Shown here piece after piece: positions 1 to 6,358 of a stretch of DNA of 8,441 nt. Both the position numbers and the translations under genes were made by a program. How positions within the stretch are numbered: position 1 is the stretch's first letter; every line of letters starts with the position of its first letter. This stretch comes from Lachnospiraceae bacterium. GTDB lineage: Bacteria; Bacillota; Clostridia; Lachnospirales; Lachnospiraceae. Below the pieces are notes generated by a model. That model did no database searches and was not told the origin of the DNA. It saw only the letters and a list, made by a program, of their open reading frames with translations. The stretch covers positions 1 to 8,441 of the forward strand of contig DNJW01000343.1 in NCBI GenBank assembly GCA_003488965.1, in the 5' to 3' direction.

Positions 1-48
1 GATAAAAATAATCGCTTTCTCTGCACTTAACGCTGTATTGTTCTTCAT
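1..48 (-). CDS. 5' end of an unidentified gene, cut by the window edge
   Basis: Reading leftward from an ATG at 48-46 gives 16 open codons (MKNNTALSAEKAIIFI) that run off the window. A perfect AGGAGG lies at 63-58, nine bases before the ATG; the only other nearby ATG (in GGAATGAAT) meets a TGA after two codons, so this start is well defined. Sixteen residues are too few to assign a family. The gene is the first one past the point where spmA is interrupted, so it may belong to an inserted element; a tyrosine recombinase is a guess from position only and the residues do not prove it. A terminator-like hairpin ends about 30 bases upstream, suggesting that expression is controlled by read-through. 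Confidence 0.55.
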   Translation of the reverse strand, partial: MKNNTALSAEKAIIFI

Positions 49-57
49 AAATTCATT

Positions 58-63
58 CCTCCT
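58..63 (-). promoter_or_regulatory. Shine-Dalgarno AGGAGG of the partial left-edge gene
   Basis: A perfect AGGAGG on the minus strand, nine bases from the ATG at 48-46. It lies downstream of the terminator-like hairpin, so a transcript has to pass that hairpin before this site can be translated. It is the main evidence that the truncated left-edge reading frame is a real gene. Confidence 0.7.
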
Positions 64-78
64 ATTATTTTGAATTTG

Positions 79-143
79 GAAAAAGAAATAGGACTAAGCT
101 AGTTTCTACAGCATTTCTGCCATTCACTAATTTAGTCCTATCT
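79..143 (-). terminator. Rho-independent terminator-like hairpin in a leader (possible attenuator)
   Basis: On the minus strand ATAGGACTAA (141-132) pairs perfectly with TTAGTCCTAT (97-88). After one A/C mismatch the stem continues with TTAG against CTAG (one G-U pair), and the loop holds a small GCA-GAAA-TGC hairpin. TTCTTTTT follows directly on the minus strand, giving the usual stem plus U-tract arrangement; the plus strand has no matching T-tract. The stem is AU-rich, so strength is uncertain. It stands between the spmA break and the ATG at 48, with an AGGAGG immediately after it, which suits a leader attenuator better than an operon-end terminator. Confidence 0.55.
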
Positions 144-199
144 AAATTATCAATATGTAATTGTTTACCTTCTACCCTCCTTATGCTATACTAAAGCCA

Positions 200-231
200 G
201 TAACTCATTGCTTTTAGGCACTTTGAGTTAC
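200..231. repeat. 8-bp inverted repeat GTAACTCA / TGAGTTAC
   Basis: GTAACTCA at 200-207 and TGAGTTAC at 224-231 are perfect inverted copies around a 16-base spacer. The right arm is part of a longer sequence, CTTTGAGTTA at 221-230, that recurs inverted at 392-383 exactly where spmA breaks. It could be a hairpin in the leader RNA or a pair of binding sites for a recombinase or regulator. Confidence 0.6.
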
Positions 232-392
232 ATTACTGACATTTCTTCTTATTTTCTTTTGAATCGGCGCCGCCCAAATGAAAAATCAGAAATGCTTTGA
301 TGCAAAACTACATTTTTTCATTAGGACTAAATTCGGTGGAAACCCTTGATTTTTCAATGGATTTTTCAACCTGTCACTATAATAACTCAAAG
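221..392. repeat. Inverted pair CTTTGAGTTA-N6-TGACA, one copy at the spmA break
   Basis: On the plus strand 221-241 reads CTTTGAGTTA, six bases, then TGACA. On the minus strand 392-372 reads the same 10-mer, six different bases, then TGACA. Fifteen fixed positions agree and two of the six spacer bases also match. The minus-strand copy starts at the last spmA codon (CTT) and supplies the TGA stop. Location at the boundary and inverted arrangement suggest element-end or recombinase sites; this is inference. Confidence 0.55.
279..369. repeat. Three copies of TGAAAAATC: a direct pair plus an inverted copy
   Basis: GATTTTTCAA occurs at 348-357 and again at 360-369, a direct repeat with a 12-bp period. 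TGAAAAATCA at 279-288 is a perfect 10-bp inverted partner of TGATTTTTCA at 347-356. In RNA the inverted pair could close a stem around 58 bases; in DNA the tandem pair 20-45 bp inside the spmA junction resembles arm-type integrase sites. Neither role is shown. Confidence 0.55.
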
Positions 393-725
393 CCCTGCCG
401 GCGTACACGCCCAGCCCAGCCCAAGCACATTAGCAATAATATTCGTAGAAATATACTCCCTGGCAGCATGCCCTTTTGGAATTCCGGGAAACATAAAAGA
501 AATAAACGGCTGAATTCCCTTCGTCAGCTTTCCTATCAGCCCTGAAGTCCGGGCAATTTCCATCAAGCCTACCCACAAAGCCATCACACCCATCATTGTA
601 ATACATAAAGAAACTGCCTCTCCCGCGGAATCCAGTGCGGCATTACTTACCTCTTTTATATTTCCTGTCACCGCACCGTAAATAACTCCAATAATAATCA
701 TGAACGCCCAAATATAATTCAGCAT
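387..725 (-). pseudogene. spmA: Spore maturation protein A, truncated after 112 residues
   Basis: The product is a hydrophobic nucleoside-recognition (Gate) family protein matching the N-terminal part of SpmA, which in B. subtilis works with SpmB in spore-core dehydration. Recognisable parts are the N-terminal membrane segment (MLNYIWAFMIIIGVIYGAV), the second one around residues 40-57 (MMGVMALWVGLMEIA), a PFISFMFPGIPKGH stretch near 74-87, and NVLGLGWACTPAGL at the end. Family members run to roughly 190-200 residues and continue after the last motif; here CTT is followed directly by TGA and then unrelated sequence. The start at 725 has GGGAG at 735-731, five bases upstream. With no frameshift or internal stop, the cut looks like an insertion or deletion, not gradual decay. 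spmB, the usual neighbour, is not in the window. The truncated protein is probably non-functional unless the gene is restored by excision. Confidence 0.85.
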
Positions 726-808
726 AATATCTCCCTATTTTCATTTTGCTGGTTATTAAAATATATTTGGCTTCTTTCCTTTATATGCAGCCTTCCTTCC
801 AACCTATT

Positions 809-853
809 CTTTATCACAATCAAATATCCCGCTGTGTGCGGCATTGTTTAAAG
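809..853. repeat. Interrupted inverted repeat directly after the rsmI stop
   Basis: The plus strand reads CTTTA-tc-ACAAT-caaatatc-CCGC-tgtgt-GCGG-c-ATTGT-t-TAAAG, three nested arms (5, 5 and 4 bp) with asymmetric bulges. It starts at the base next to the rsmI stop codon (854-856). Neither strand has a U-tract after it, so it is not a standard intrinsic terminator; it could be an mRNA 3'-end stabilising structure or a weak or processed end between rsmI and spmA. Confidence 0.4.
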
Positions 854-1714
854 TTATATATCCGCCAGTTCTTCCTCATCTAAAAGCATCTTATATACAT
901 CCCTTTTTCCAATTCCTCTATCCCTTGCCACCATTTTCATCGCCTCTTTTTTTTCCATGCCTTGGCGCTCATAATACTCCATATGCTCCCTTATTCTCAT
1001 TTCCATCCATTCCAGAATCTCCTCCTTTTTCTTTTCCTCCCAGCTCTTCCCTTGAATTACAAGCACATATTCTCCCCTCGGCTCATTCTCTTCATAAAAA
1101 CGCAATGCACCTTCCAGAGTCATTGGCATTACCGTCTCAAATTTTTTCGTCAGCTCGCGGCATATTGTAACTTTTCTGTCACCCAATATGTCTCGCAGCT
1201 CTTCTATGGTTTTTATCAGGTGATGAGGCGCCTCGTAAATAATAATCGTCCGGCTCTCCTCTTCCAGTTCCTTTAGCACCATCCTTCTTTCTTTCTTATC
1301 GGACGACAGAAACCCTTCAAAGCAAAATCTTTTTGTGCTTAAGCCCGACAGCGTTAACGCCGTAATGCAAGCCACTGCTCCGGGCAGTGAAGTCACCCGG
1401 ATTCCGGCCTCCTGACAAAGCACCACCAAAGTTTCCCCCGGATCCGAAATTGCCGGTGTTCCTGCATCTGTAATCAACGCGATATTTTTTCCCTCCTGCA
1501 TCAGCCCGATTAAATAATGCGCCTTTTCCACCCTATTATATTCATGATAGCTTGTCATAGGCGTCTTTATCTGAAAATGATTCAGCAGCTTGATGCTGTT
1601 CCTTGTATCCTCCGCCGCAATTAAATCCACATTTTGAAGAATATCCAGTACCCGGAACGTCATATCCTCCAAGTTTCCAATTGGTGTAGCACATAAATAT
1701 AATATTCCTGCCAT
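854..1714 (-). CDS. rsmI: 16S rRNA (cytidine1402-2'-O)-methyltransferase RsmI
   Basis: A 286-residue tetrapyrrole-methylase-fold enzyme. RsmI uses S-adenosylmethionine to 2'-O-methylate C1402 in the decoding centre of 16S rRNA, tuning start-codon fidelity. Signatures are LYLCATPIGNLEDMTFR at 5-21, AEDTR at 34-38, the glycine-rich ALITDAGTPAISDPG at 79-93, and LPGA near 109. The C-terminal part (about 230-286) is charged and ends in an HTH-like KKEAMKMVARDRGI segment usual for this family. The length matches B. subtilis YabC (about 290). The start at 1714 follows GAGGTG (1724-1719) with a 4-base spacer and lies 11 bases after the trmN6 stop, so the two are probably co-translated. yazA, found before yabC in B. 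subtilis, is missing. No obvious defect. Confidence 0.96.
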   Translation of the reverse strand: MAGILYLCATPIGNLEDMTFRVLDILQNVDLIAAEDTRNSIKLLNHFQIKTPMTSYHEYNRVEKAHYLIGLMQEGKNIALITDAGTPAISDPGETLVVLCQEAGIRVTSLPGAVACITALTLSGLSTKRFCFEGFLSSDKKERRMVLKELEEESRTIIIYEAPHHLIKTIEELRDILGDRKVTICRELTKKFETVMPMTLEGALRFYEENEPRGEYVLVIQGKSWEEKKKEEILEWMEMRIREHMEYYERQGMEKKEAMKMVARDRGIGKRDVYKMLLDEEELADI

Positions 1715-1725
1715 ACGTCACCTCA

Positions 1726-2463
1726 CTAATAACCATATATCTCATATATTTCCGGCATATAGACACCCGGTTCTTTATAGACAATCAGAGGCTTTTCCAC
1801 CGTCATTCTAGGTTTCCCGCCTCTTTTTGCCTCTATCAGCACCATATTTGGCTCTTTATCTATAAAAGGATGTACCATTCGCATTCTTTTCGGCTCCAAT
1901 TTATACTTACATAAAAGAACCATAATCTCCGCCAGCCGAAACGGTCTATGAACCATAAAAAAATTCCCTCCTGGACAAAGCAGTTTCGATGCCTGCCCAA
2001 TTACATCTTCCAAAGCACATAATATTTCATGTCTTGCAATTGCTTTCGGTGCATCCTGATTTGTCAGCCCGTGTTTTCCAATCATATATGGAGGGTTGCA
2101 TGTCACCACATGAAAAGAAGCAGCGCCGAATAACGTCTCTGCCTCTTTAATATCCCCTTGCACAACTGTAATCTTCCCCTCCAGTCCATTCAGCGCTACG
2201 CTGCGTCTGGCCATATCGGCACTTTCTTCCTGTATTTCCAATCCGGTCAAGTGGGAAGCCTGCGTCTTTGCCTCCATCAAAATAGGGATAATCCCCGTGC
2301 CGGTTCCCAAATCCAGCACCTTGTCCCCTTCCCTTGCTCTTGCAAAGCCTGATAACAAGACGGCATCCATTCCAAAACAGAATTTCTCCGGATTCTGAAT
2401 AATACGGTAGCCGTTTCTCTGCAATTCATCCAGTCTTTCGTTTTCTCTTAGGTTAATTGTCAT
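1726..2463 (-). CDS. trmN6: tRNA1(Val) (adenine37-N6)-methyltransferase family protein (YabB/TrmN6)
   Basis: A 245-residue class I SAM-dependent methyltransferase. The N-terminal region (ERLDELQRNGYRIIQNPEKF, then FGMDAVLL) is characteristic of the YabB/YfiC group. Motif I is DLGTGTGIIP at 51-60, the acidic residue closing strand 2 is in TGLEIQ at 73-78, and the catalytic NPPY of N6-adenine enzymes is at 123-126. In E. coli the homologue methylates A37 of tRNA1(Val); the same substrate here is inferred from family. Its ATG lies inside ricT, overlapping that gene's end by 11 bp (ATGACAATTAA), and there is no well-placed Shine-Dalgarno (the nearest purine run is about 13 bases away), so translation is probably coupled to ricT. 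The order ricT-trmN6-rsmI follows B. subtilis yaaT-yabB-yabC without yabA. Confidence 0.92.
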   Translation of the reverse strand: MTINLRENERLDELQRNGYRIIQNPEKFCFGMDAVLLSGFARAREGDKVLDLGTGTGIIPILMEAKTQASHLTGLEIQEESADMARRSVALNGLEGKITVVQGDIKEAETLFGAASFHVVTCNPPYMIGKHGLTNQDAPKAIARHEILCALEDVIGQASKLLCPGGNFFMVHRPFRLAEIMVLLCKYKLEPKRMRMVHPFIDKEPNMVLIEAKRGGKPRMTVEKPLIVYKEPGVYMPEIYEIYGY

Positions 2464-3361
2464 CCAGTTTTGATTTTCCTTCCTGTTTTTCCAATTTTTC
2501 CAGCTTTCTCAGTTCCTCATCATTTACTTCCATTTTCATATTTTTATGCTTTCTCTTAAATCTAAGCTGACTTACCTTGTACTCTTGTATCTCTTTTTCA
2601 TCATCCTTTTCAATGACAACCTTCACCAGCTGGCGTAAAACATTTACGCTATGCACGGTTCCTTTAAAGCCGTCATCCGTAGTAACATAATCGCCCACAT
2701 TAGGGAGCCTGCGGTTCAAATCCTCATAGGTTTCCTCTTCATTTTTCAAGCAGCACATCAAACGTCCACAGACACCGGAAATTTTCGTAGGATTTAAGGA
2801 AAGATTCTGTTCCTTTGCCATCTTAATGGATACCGGAATAAATTCCGACAAATAAGTATGGCAGCACAATGCCCGTCCGCAGATACCGATTCCTCCCACT
2901 ATCTTAGTTTCATCCCGCACTCCGATTTGCCGGAGTTCTATCCTGGTCTTAAATACGGAAGCCAAATCCTTCACCAATTCTCGGAAATCAATTCTGCCGT
3001 CTGCCGTAAAATAAAATAATACCTTATTATTGTCAAAGGTATACTCTGCGTCAATAAGCTTCATCTCTAAGTTATGTTTCTTGATTTTCTCAAGACAGAT
3101 TTTAAAAGCCTCTTTTTCCTTCCCCTTATTAGCCGCTTCCTGCTCCGTATCCTTCTTCGTTGCAATACGCAGAACCGGCTTCAATGGCTGTATTACCTTA
3201 TCATCTTCTACTTCTCTCATTCCCCCTACTACAGTTCCATATTCAATTCCTCTGGCCGTTTCTACGATGACATGGTCACCTTTCTTAATACTCAAACGTC
3301 CAGGGTCAAAAAAATATATTTTCCCGGCTGTACGGAAACGTACTCCAATAATTTTTACCAT
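2453..3361 (-). CDS. ricT: PSP1-domain protein RicT (YaaT)
   Basis: A 302-residue PSP1 family protein. In B. subtilis RicT joins RicA (YmcA) and RicF (YlbF) in the Fe-S containing Y-complex that modulates RNase Y and is needed for sporulation, competence and biofilm formation. The PSP1 domain covers most of the first 200 residues. The cysteine motifs are ICGRALCC (C161, C166, C167) and VCGRLMCC (C198, C203, C204), the expected cluster ligands and all present. A lysine/glutamate-rich, probably flexible tail follows about residue 235. The start at 3361 uses the GAGG at 3375-3372; these bases also form part of the holB stop codon (TGAGG), so the gene is physically coupled to holB. It overlaps trmN6 by 11 bp. 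ricA and ricF are not in the window, as expected, since they lie elsewhere in B. subtilis. Confidence 0.94.
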   Translation of the reverse strand: MVKIIGVRFRTAGKIYFFDPGRLSIKKGDHVIVETARGIEYGTVVGGMREVEDDKVIQPLKPVLRIATKKDTEQEAANKGKEKEAFKICLEKIKKHNLEMKLIDAEYTFDNNKVLFYFTADGRIDFRELVKDLASVFKTRIELRQIGVRDETKIVGGIGICGRALCCHTYLSEFIPVSIKMAKEQNLSLNPTKISGVCGRLMCCLKNEEETYEDLNRRLPNVGDYVTTDDGFKGTVHSVNVLRQLVKVVIEKDDEKEIQEYKVSQLRFKRKHKNMKMEVNDEELRKLEKLEKQEGKSKLDDN

Positions 3362-3373
3362 AATCTATTAACC

Positions 3374-4381
3374 TCACGAATTTTCTTTAATTGTCAGTAG
3401 CAGAAGCTCCATTGTTAAATCAAAATTTACATTGGCATTCAAACGCTGTTTTGACTTGTCCAAAGCCTCGATAACTTTTTCAATGCCTTCATAAGTGCTT
3501 CTGTCTGCCACTCTTCTAATATACTGTATTTCTTCCTTAAAAATCAAGTGATTGGCATCATTTGTAGCCTTGAACAAGAGCACATCCCTATACCATATGG
3601 CAAGAATATCAAAATAATCATTTACATCCAGCTTATACTCATTGATTTTCTTAACCGCTGCTACAATTTCGCTGATTTCCATATCATTGATATATTTTAA
3701 AAGCGTAACTGCTTCTTCCTTTACATGGTCAAATTCCTCGCTGGAAGCTAACAGCTTTGCCTTGCCTATATTTCCCCGTGCAAAAGCCACACAGATATCC
3801 GCTTTATAATCCGGTATCTGCATCGACTCCATTAAAAATTTTTTCGCCTGGCTGTCTTTCACCGGTTTCATATTGAGTACCACACACCGGCTTAAAATGG
3901 TGGGAAGCAACGATTCCAGATTCGTTGTTAAAATAAGGATAACCGTATATTCCGGCGGCTCTTCCAAAGTCTTCAACAGCGCGTTCTGTGCCTGCACCGT
4001 CATTTTTTCCCCTTCGTTTATAAGATATACCTTCCGCGGGCTGCTATAAGGCTTAATTGCCACATTACCGTTAATCTGCATGCGGATATCTTCTACCCCG
4101 ATACTTCCCGGCTTTTCGTGCGATACATAGATAACATCCGGCTGGTTCTTGCCTGCCATCTGTTTACAGGAATGGCATTCTCCGCAGGGCTCAAACATGC
4201 CGGAAGAGACATCCGCTTTTTCGCATTGCAATGCTGAAGCAAATATCTTTGCTATAAATTCCTTTCCTGAATTTCTCTCCCCGTTCAAAATATATGCATG
4301 AGACACCTTATTCATCTTCAATGCATTCTGAAGATGCTCCTTTATCTGCTCTTGTCCTATAATATCTGCAAATTTAGCCAT
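3374..4381 (-). CDS. holB: DNA polymerase III subunit delta' (clamp loader)
   Basis: A 335-residue AAA+ clamp-loader subunit that, with delta and tau/gamma, loads the sliding clamp on DNA. FADIIGQEQI at 4-13 opens the AAA+ domain. The P-loop position reads GERNSGKE at 34-41, where the usual Thr/Ser after Lys is Glu, so nucleotide hydrolysis is doubtful, in line with the stator role of delta'. A zinc-binding set is C53, C66, C69, C72 (CGECHSC). NALLKTLEEPP at 133-143 and the sensor SRC at 164-166 are intact. The C-terminal third is the helical collar domain. Start: AAGGAGG (4395-4389) sits seven bases upstream of the ATG and overlaps the yaaR stop codon (TAAGGAGG). The neighbours yaaR and ricT are the normal partners in Bacilli and Clostridia. 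Confidence 0.95.
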   Translation of the reverse strand: MAKFADIIGQEQIKEHLQNALKMNKVSHAYILNGERNSGKEFIAKIFASALQCEKADVSSGMFEPCGECHSCKQMAGKNQPDVIYVSHEKPGSIGVEDIRMQINGNVAIKPYSSPRKVYLINEGEKMTVQAQNALLKTLEEPPEYTVILILTTNLESLLPTILSRCVVLNMKPVKDSQAKKFLMESMQIPDYKADICVAFARGNIGKAKLLASSEEFDHVKEEAVTLLKYINDMEISEIVAAVKKINEYKLDVNDYFDILAIWYRDVLLFKATNDANHLIFKEEIQYIRRVADRSTYEGIEKVIEALDKSKQRLNANVNFDLTMELLLLTIKENS

Positions 4382-4393
4382 CTATAATCCTCC

Positions 4394-4834
4394 TTAGGTA
4401 AAAATATCCAAAAGCAGCCCCCGGATTTCACCTATTTTGCTTAGTATACTTAAATTATCTTTTTCATCCTTTACCAGTTCTTGAGCCAGTTCGTCCAGCT
4501 TTGCATCCACCAGCCGCACAATTCCATATACCCGGTGCCTTCCTCTCCTGTCCAGAAAATTTTCCCTAGTGAACGAATGGGAACGGTTTACAATTTCATT
4601 CAGAAACTCCTTTACCAGTCCCCGGTATTTTTTCATATCTTTAATATCTCTATGCTTTGCCAGCTTATCTCCCTGCATGGTAATTTCCTCCATAAGGGAT
4701 GTAAGTCTTGCCTGCAGTTCCTGCTCTTCAATATGGCTTACCAACGTAAACTTAAACGCCCCATCCGTCTGCTGCAACTGAACCGGCTGTTCTGTCTGCA
4801 TCGGTTTGTTTATCTGGTTAACCTTAATGTCCAT
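4394..4834 (-). CDS. yaaR: YaaR family protein (DUF327), function unknown
   Basis: A 146-residue soluble protein of the DUF327/YaaR family, conserved beside holB in Firmicutes but without an assigned role. It begins with a Gln/Pro-rich stretch (about residues 1-28) and continues as an all-alpha, charged body ([46 protein letters not shown]) containing the motif [18 protein letters not shown]. The frame is open to an earlier ATG at 4858 (eight more residues), but the ATG at 4834 has a perfect AGGAGG (4847-4842) seven bases away and gives a length like B. subtilis YaaR, so I chose it. It is 52 bp from the pyk stop and 12 bp from holB. I see no catalytic motif and cannot propose a reaction. Confidence 0.88.
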   Translation of the reverse strand: MDIKVNQINKPMQTEQPVQLQQTDGAFKFTLVSHIEEQELQARLTSLMEEITMQGDKLAKHRDIKDMKKYRGLVKEFLNEIVNRSHSFTRENFLDRRGRHRVYGIVRLVDAKLDELAQELVKDEKDNLSILSKIGEIRGLLLDIFT

Positions 4835-4841
4835 ATAAACT

Positions 4842-4847
4842 CCTCCT
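4842..4847 (-). promoter_or_regulatory. Shine-Dalgarno AGGAGG that fixes the yaaR start
   Basis: A perfect AGGAGG, seven bases upstream of the ATG at 4834-4832. It lies inside the longer reading frame that begins at 4858, so it argues for the downstream start and a 146-residue YaaR. Confidence 0.8.
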
Positions 4848-4875
4848 GTCGGCCACAATCCTTCCTGATTTCTAT

Positions 4876-4891
4876 TATAAAAGCTTTTATA
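4876..4891. repeat. 16-bp perfect palindrome across the pyk stop codon
   Basis: TATAAAAGCTTTTATA spans the last bases of pyk, including its TAA. It is AT-rich and has no loop, so a stable RNA hairpin is unlikely, and no U-tract follows. The minus strand also contains TATAAT (4879-4874), but no acceptable -35 lies 16-18 bases upstream, so I do not call a promoter. Confidence 0.5.
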
Positions 4892-6299
4892 CTTCTATTA
4901 CACGGAGCATATTCGTATTTCCGGCTATCCCTAAAGGAACTCCCGCGGTCAGAACTGCTATATTCCCTTTTTTTACATATCCGGCGCTCTCCACTGCATA
5001 GACTGCTTGTTCCAATAAATCATCCGCATTTTCTTCCTTCTCAATCAAAATGGGAACAACTCCCCACAAAAGATTGAGCTGTCTGCACACTCTCGGATTC
5101 ACCGCACAAGCAATAACTGGACAGCAAGGCTTATATCTTGAAATCATTTCTGCCGTAAACCCTGACATTGTCACTGTAATGATAGCTGTCGCACCTAAAT
5201 CCGCTGCCGTTGTACATGTGGCATGGGATATCGCCCCTGTTACATCTGTCAGAACCGTATTAATCCTTTTTTTCATGCGGGAAGTATAATTAATATCCTT
5301 CTCCGAACGTTCCGCGATTTTTGCCATTGTTTTTACTGCTTCTACCGGATACTGTCCTGCCGCACTTTCCCCTGAAAGCATAATTGCTGTAGTTCCATCA
5401 TAAATCGCATTGGCAATGTCCGTCACTTCCGCTCTTGTAGGTCTGGGATTTTTTATCATGGATTCCAACATCTGCGTCGCTGTAATTACAGATTTTCCCA
5501 TTTCTTCCGCCATCTTTATCATTTTTTTCTGAAGCACGGGGACTTCTTCTAACGGAATCTCTACTCCCATATCTCCCCGGGCAACCATAATACCGTCGGA
5601 CACAGAAAGAATCTCCTCAAGATTCTGGATTCCCTGCATATTCTCTATCTTAGCAATTATCTTCATTGAGCTGTTATGCTCCTTCAGAATTTTCCGCACT
5701 TGCAGAATATCTTCCTTGCACCGCGTAAAAGACGCCGCAATAAAATCATATCCCATTTCACAGCCAAAAATAATATCTTCTTTATCTGTATCGTTAACAT
5801 ATGGCATAGATAAAACCGCATTCGGCACATTTACCCCTTTATGGTTGGATATCCAGCCTCCATTAACGACACTACAGATAATCTCCTCTCCCTTTATTTC
5901 CTCCACTGTCATTTCAATCAATCCGTCATCAATCAGAATGGACATTCCCTGCCGGATATCATTCTTTAAGTTTTTATAAGTAATAGACGCCTTCTCCGCG
6001 CTTCCCATAATTTCATCTGTTGTTAATATAAATTTCTGTCCCGCTTTTAATTCGGCCTTTCCGTCTGTAAAATCACGAAGCCGGATTTCCGGTCCCTTTG
6101 TATCAAGCAGTGTGGCAACCGGCATCTTCAGTTCCTCGCTCACTTTCACTACTCTGGCAAATTTTTTCTTATGCTCTTCATGGGTTCCATGAGAAAAATT
6201 AAAGCGGGCAACATCCATTCCTGCCAACATCAATTCTCTTAACTTCTCCTCGCTTTCACTTGCCGGCCCTATTGTGCATATTATCTTTGTTCTCCGCAT
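4887..6299 (-). CDS. pyk: Pyruvate kinase
   Basis: A 470-residue pyruvate kinase that converts phosphoenolpyruvate and ADP to pyruvate and ATP, the last step of glycolysis. Active-site motifs are present in order: [11 protein letters not shown] at 4-14, ARFNFSHG at 31-38, LDTKGPEIR at 65-73, AKIENMQG at 216-223 (catalytic K217, metal ligand E219), ARGDMGVE at 240-247 (metal ligand D243), TATQMLESM at 273-281 and [12 protein letters not shown] further on. The B domain lies at about 74-168. Glu71 occupies the position that marks K+-dependent enzymes (Lys in K+-independent ones). The protein ends after the C-terminal regulatory domain and lacks the extra PEP-utiliser-like domain of Bacillus pyruvate kinase (about 585 residues). 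GGGAGG (6314-6309) is nine bases before the ATG. Its place between the decarboxylase and yaaR, where B. subtilis has tmk and darA, is unusual. Confidence 0.97.
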   Translation of the reverse strand: MRRTKIICTIGPASESEEKLRELMLAGMDVARFNFSHGTHEEHKKKFARVVKVSEELKMPVATLLDTKGPEIRLRDFTDGKAELKAGQKFILTTDEIMGSAEKASITYKNLKNDIRQGMSILIDDGLIEMTVEEIKGEEIICSVVNGGWISNHKGVNVPNAVLSMPYVNDTDKEDIIFGCEMGYDFIAASFTRCKEDILQVRKILKEHNSSMKIIAKIENMQGIQNLEEILSVSDGIMVARGDMGVEIPLEEVPVLQKKMIKMAEEMGKSVITATQMLESMIKNPRPTRAEVTDIANAIYDGTTAIMLSGESAAGQYPVEAVKTMAKIAERSEKDINYTSRMKKRINTVLTDVTGAISHATCTTAADLGATAIITVTMSGFTAEMISRYKPCCPVIACAVNPRVCRQLNLLWGVVPILIEKEENADDLLEQAVYAVESAGYVKKGNIAVLTAGVPLGIAGNTNMLRVIEV

Positions 6300-6358
6300 T
6301 ATTATTTTCCTCCCTGATTTTGTTCTGTCTCTTTTATTTTATCCATTATCATTTCGTC

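Larger units (their letters stand above)
49..386 (-). other. Repeat-rich AT-rich region after the spmA break; probable end of an inserted element
   Basis: This stretch holds no supportable complete gene. Translation past the spmA stop does not resemble the rest of SpmA. It contains three copies each of TGAGTTA, TGAAAAATC and TAGGACTAA in mixed orientations, an isolated GC-rich palindrome CGGCGCCG (265-272) in otherwise AT-rich DNA, an orphan AAGGAGGG (182-175) with no ATG, GTG or TTG at normal distance, and the terminator-like hairpin. Clustered short repeats next to a broken host gene are typical of recombinase-binding ends of mobile elements; that interpretation is inferred. The other end of the element and its recombinase are outside the window. 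Confidence 0.5.

Noticed and set aside
297..545. Plus-strand 82-codon reading frame across the spmA break
   Set aside because: It lies antisense to the well-recognised spmA, has no ribosome binding site and no recognisable composition; it is a frame shadow.
829..841. CCGC-tgtgt-GCGG alone as a rho-independent terminator for rsmI
   Set aside because: Four base pairs without a U-tract on either strand are too little; it is recorded only as part of the larger interrupted repeat.
1542..1784. Minus-strand 80-codon frame across the trmN6-rsmI junction
   Set aside because: It overlaps two firmly identified genes in another frame and shows no family signature.
4874..4879. TATAAT on the minus strand before yaaR, as a promoter -10
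   Set aside because: The hexamer 17 bases upstream (TGTAAT) matches the -35 consensus at only two positions, and the gap is an ordinary operon spacer.
4481..5077. Plus-strand 198-codon reading frame antisense to yaaR and pyk
   Set aside because: Its length results from codon bias of the opposite strand; the translation is Leu/Ser/Phe/His-rich without a motif, and it runs against two clear genes.
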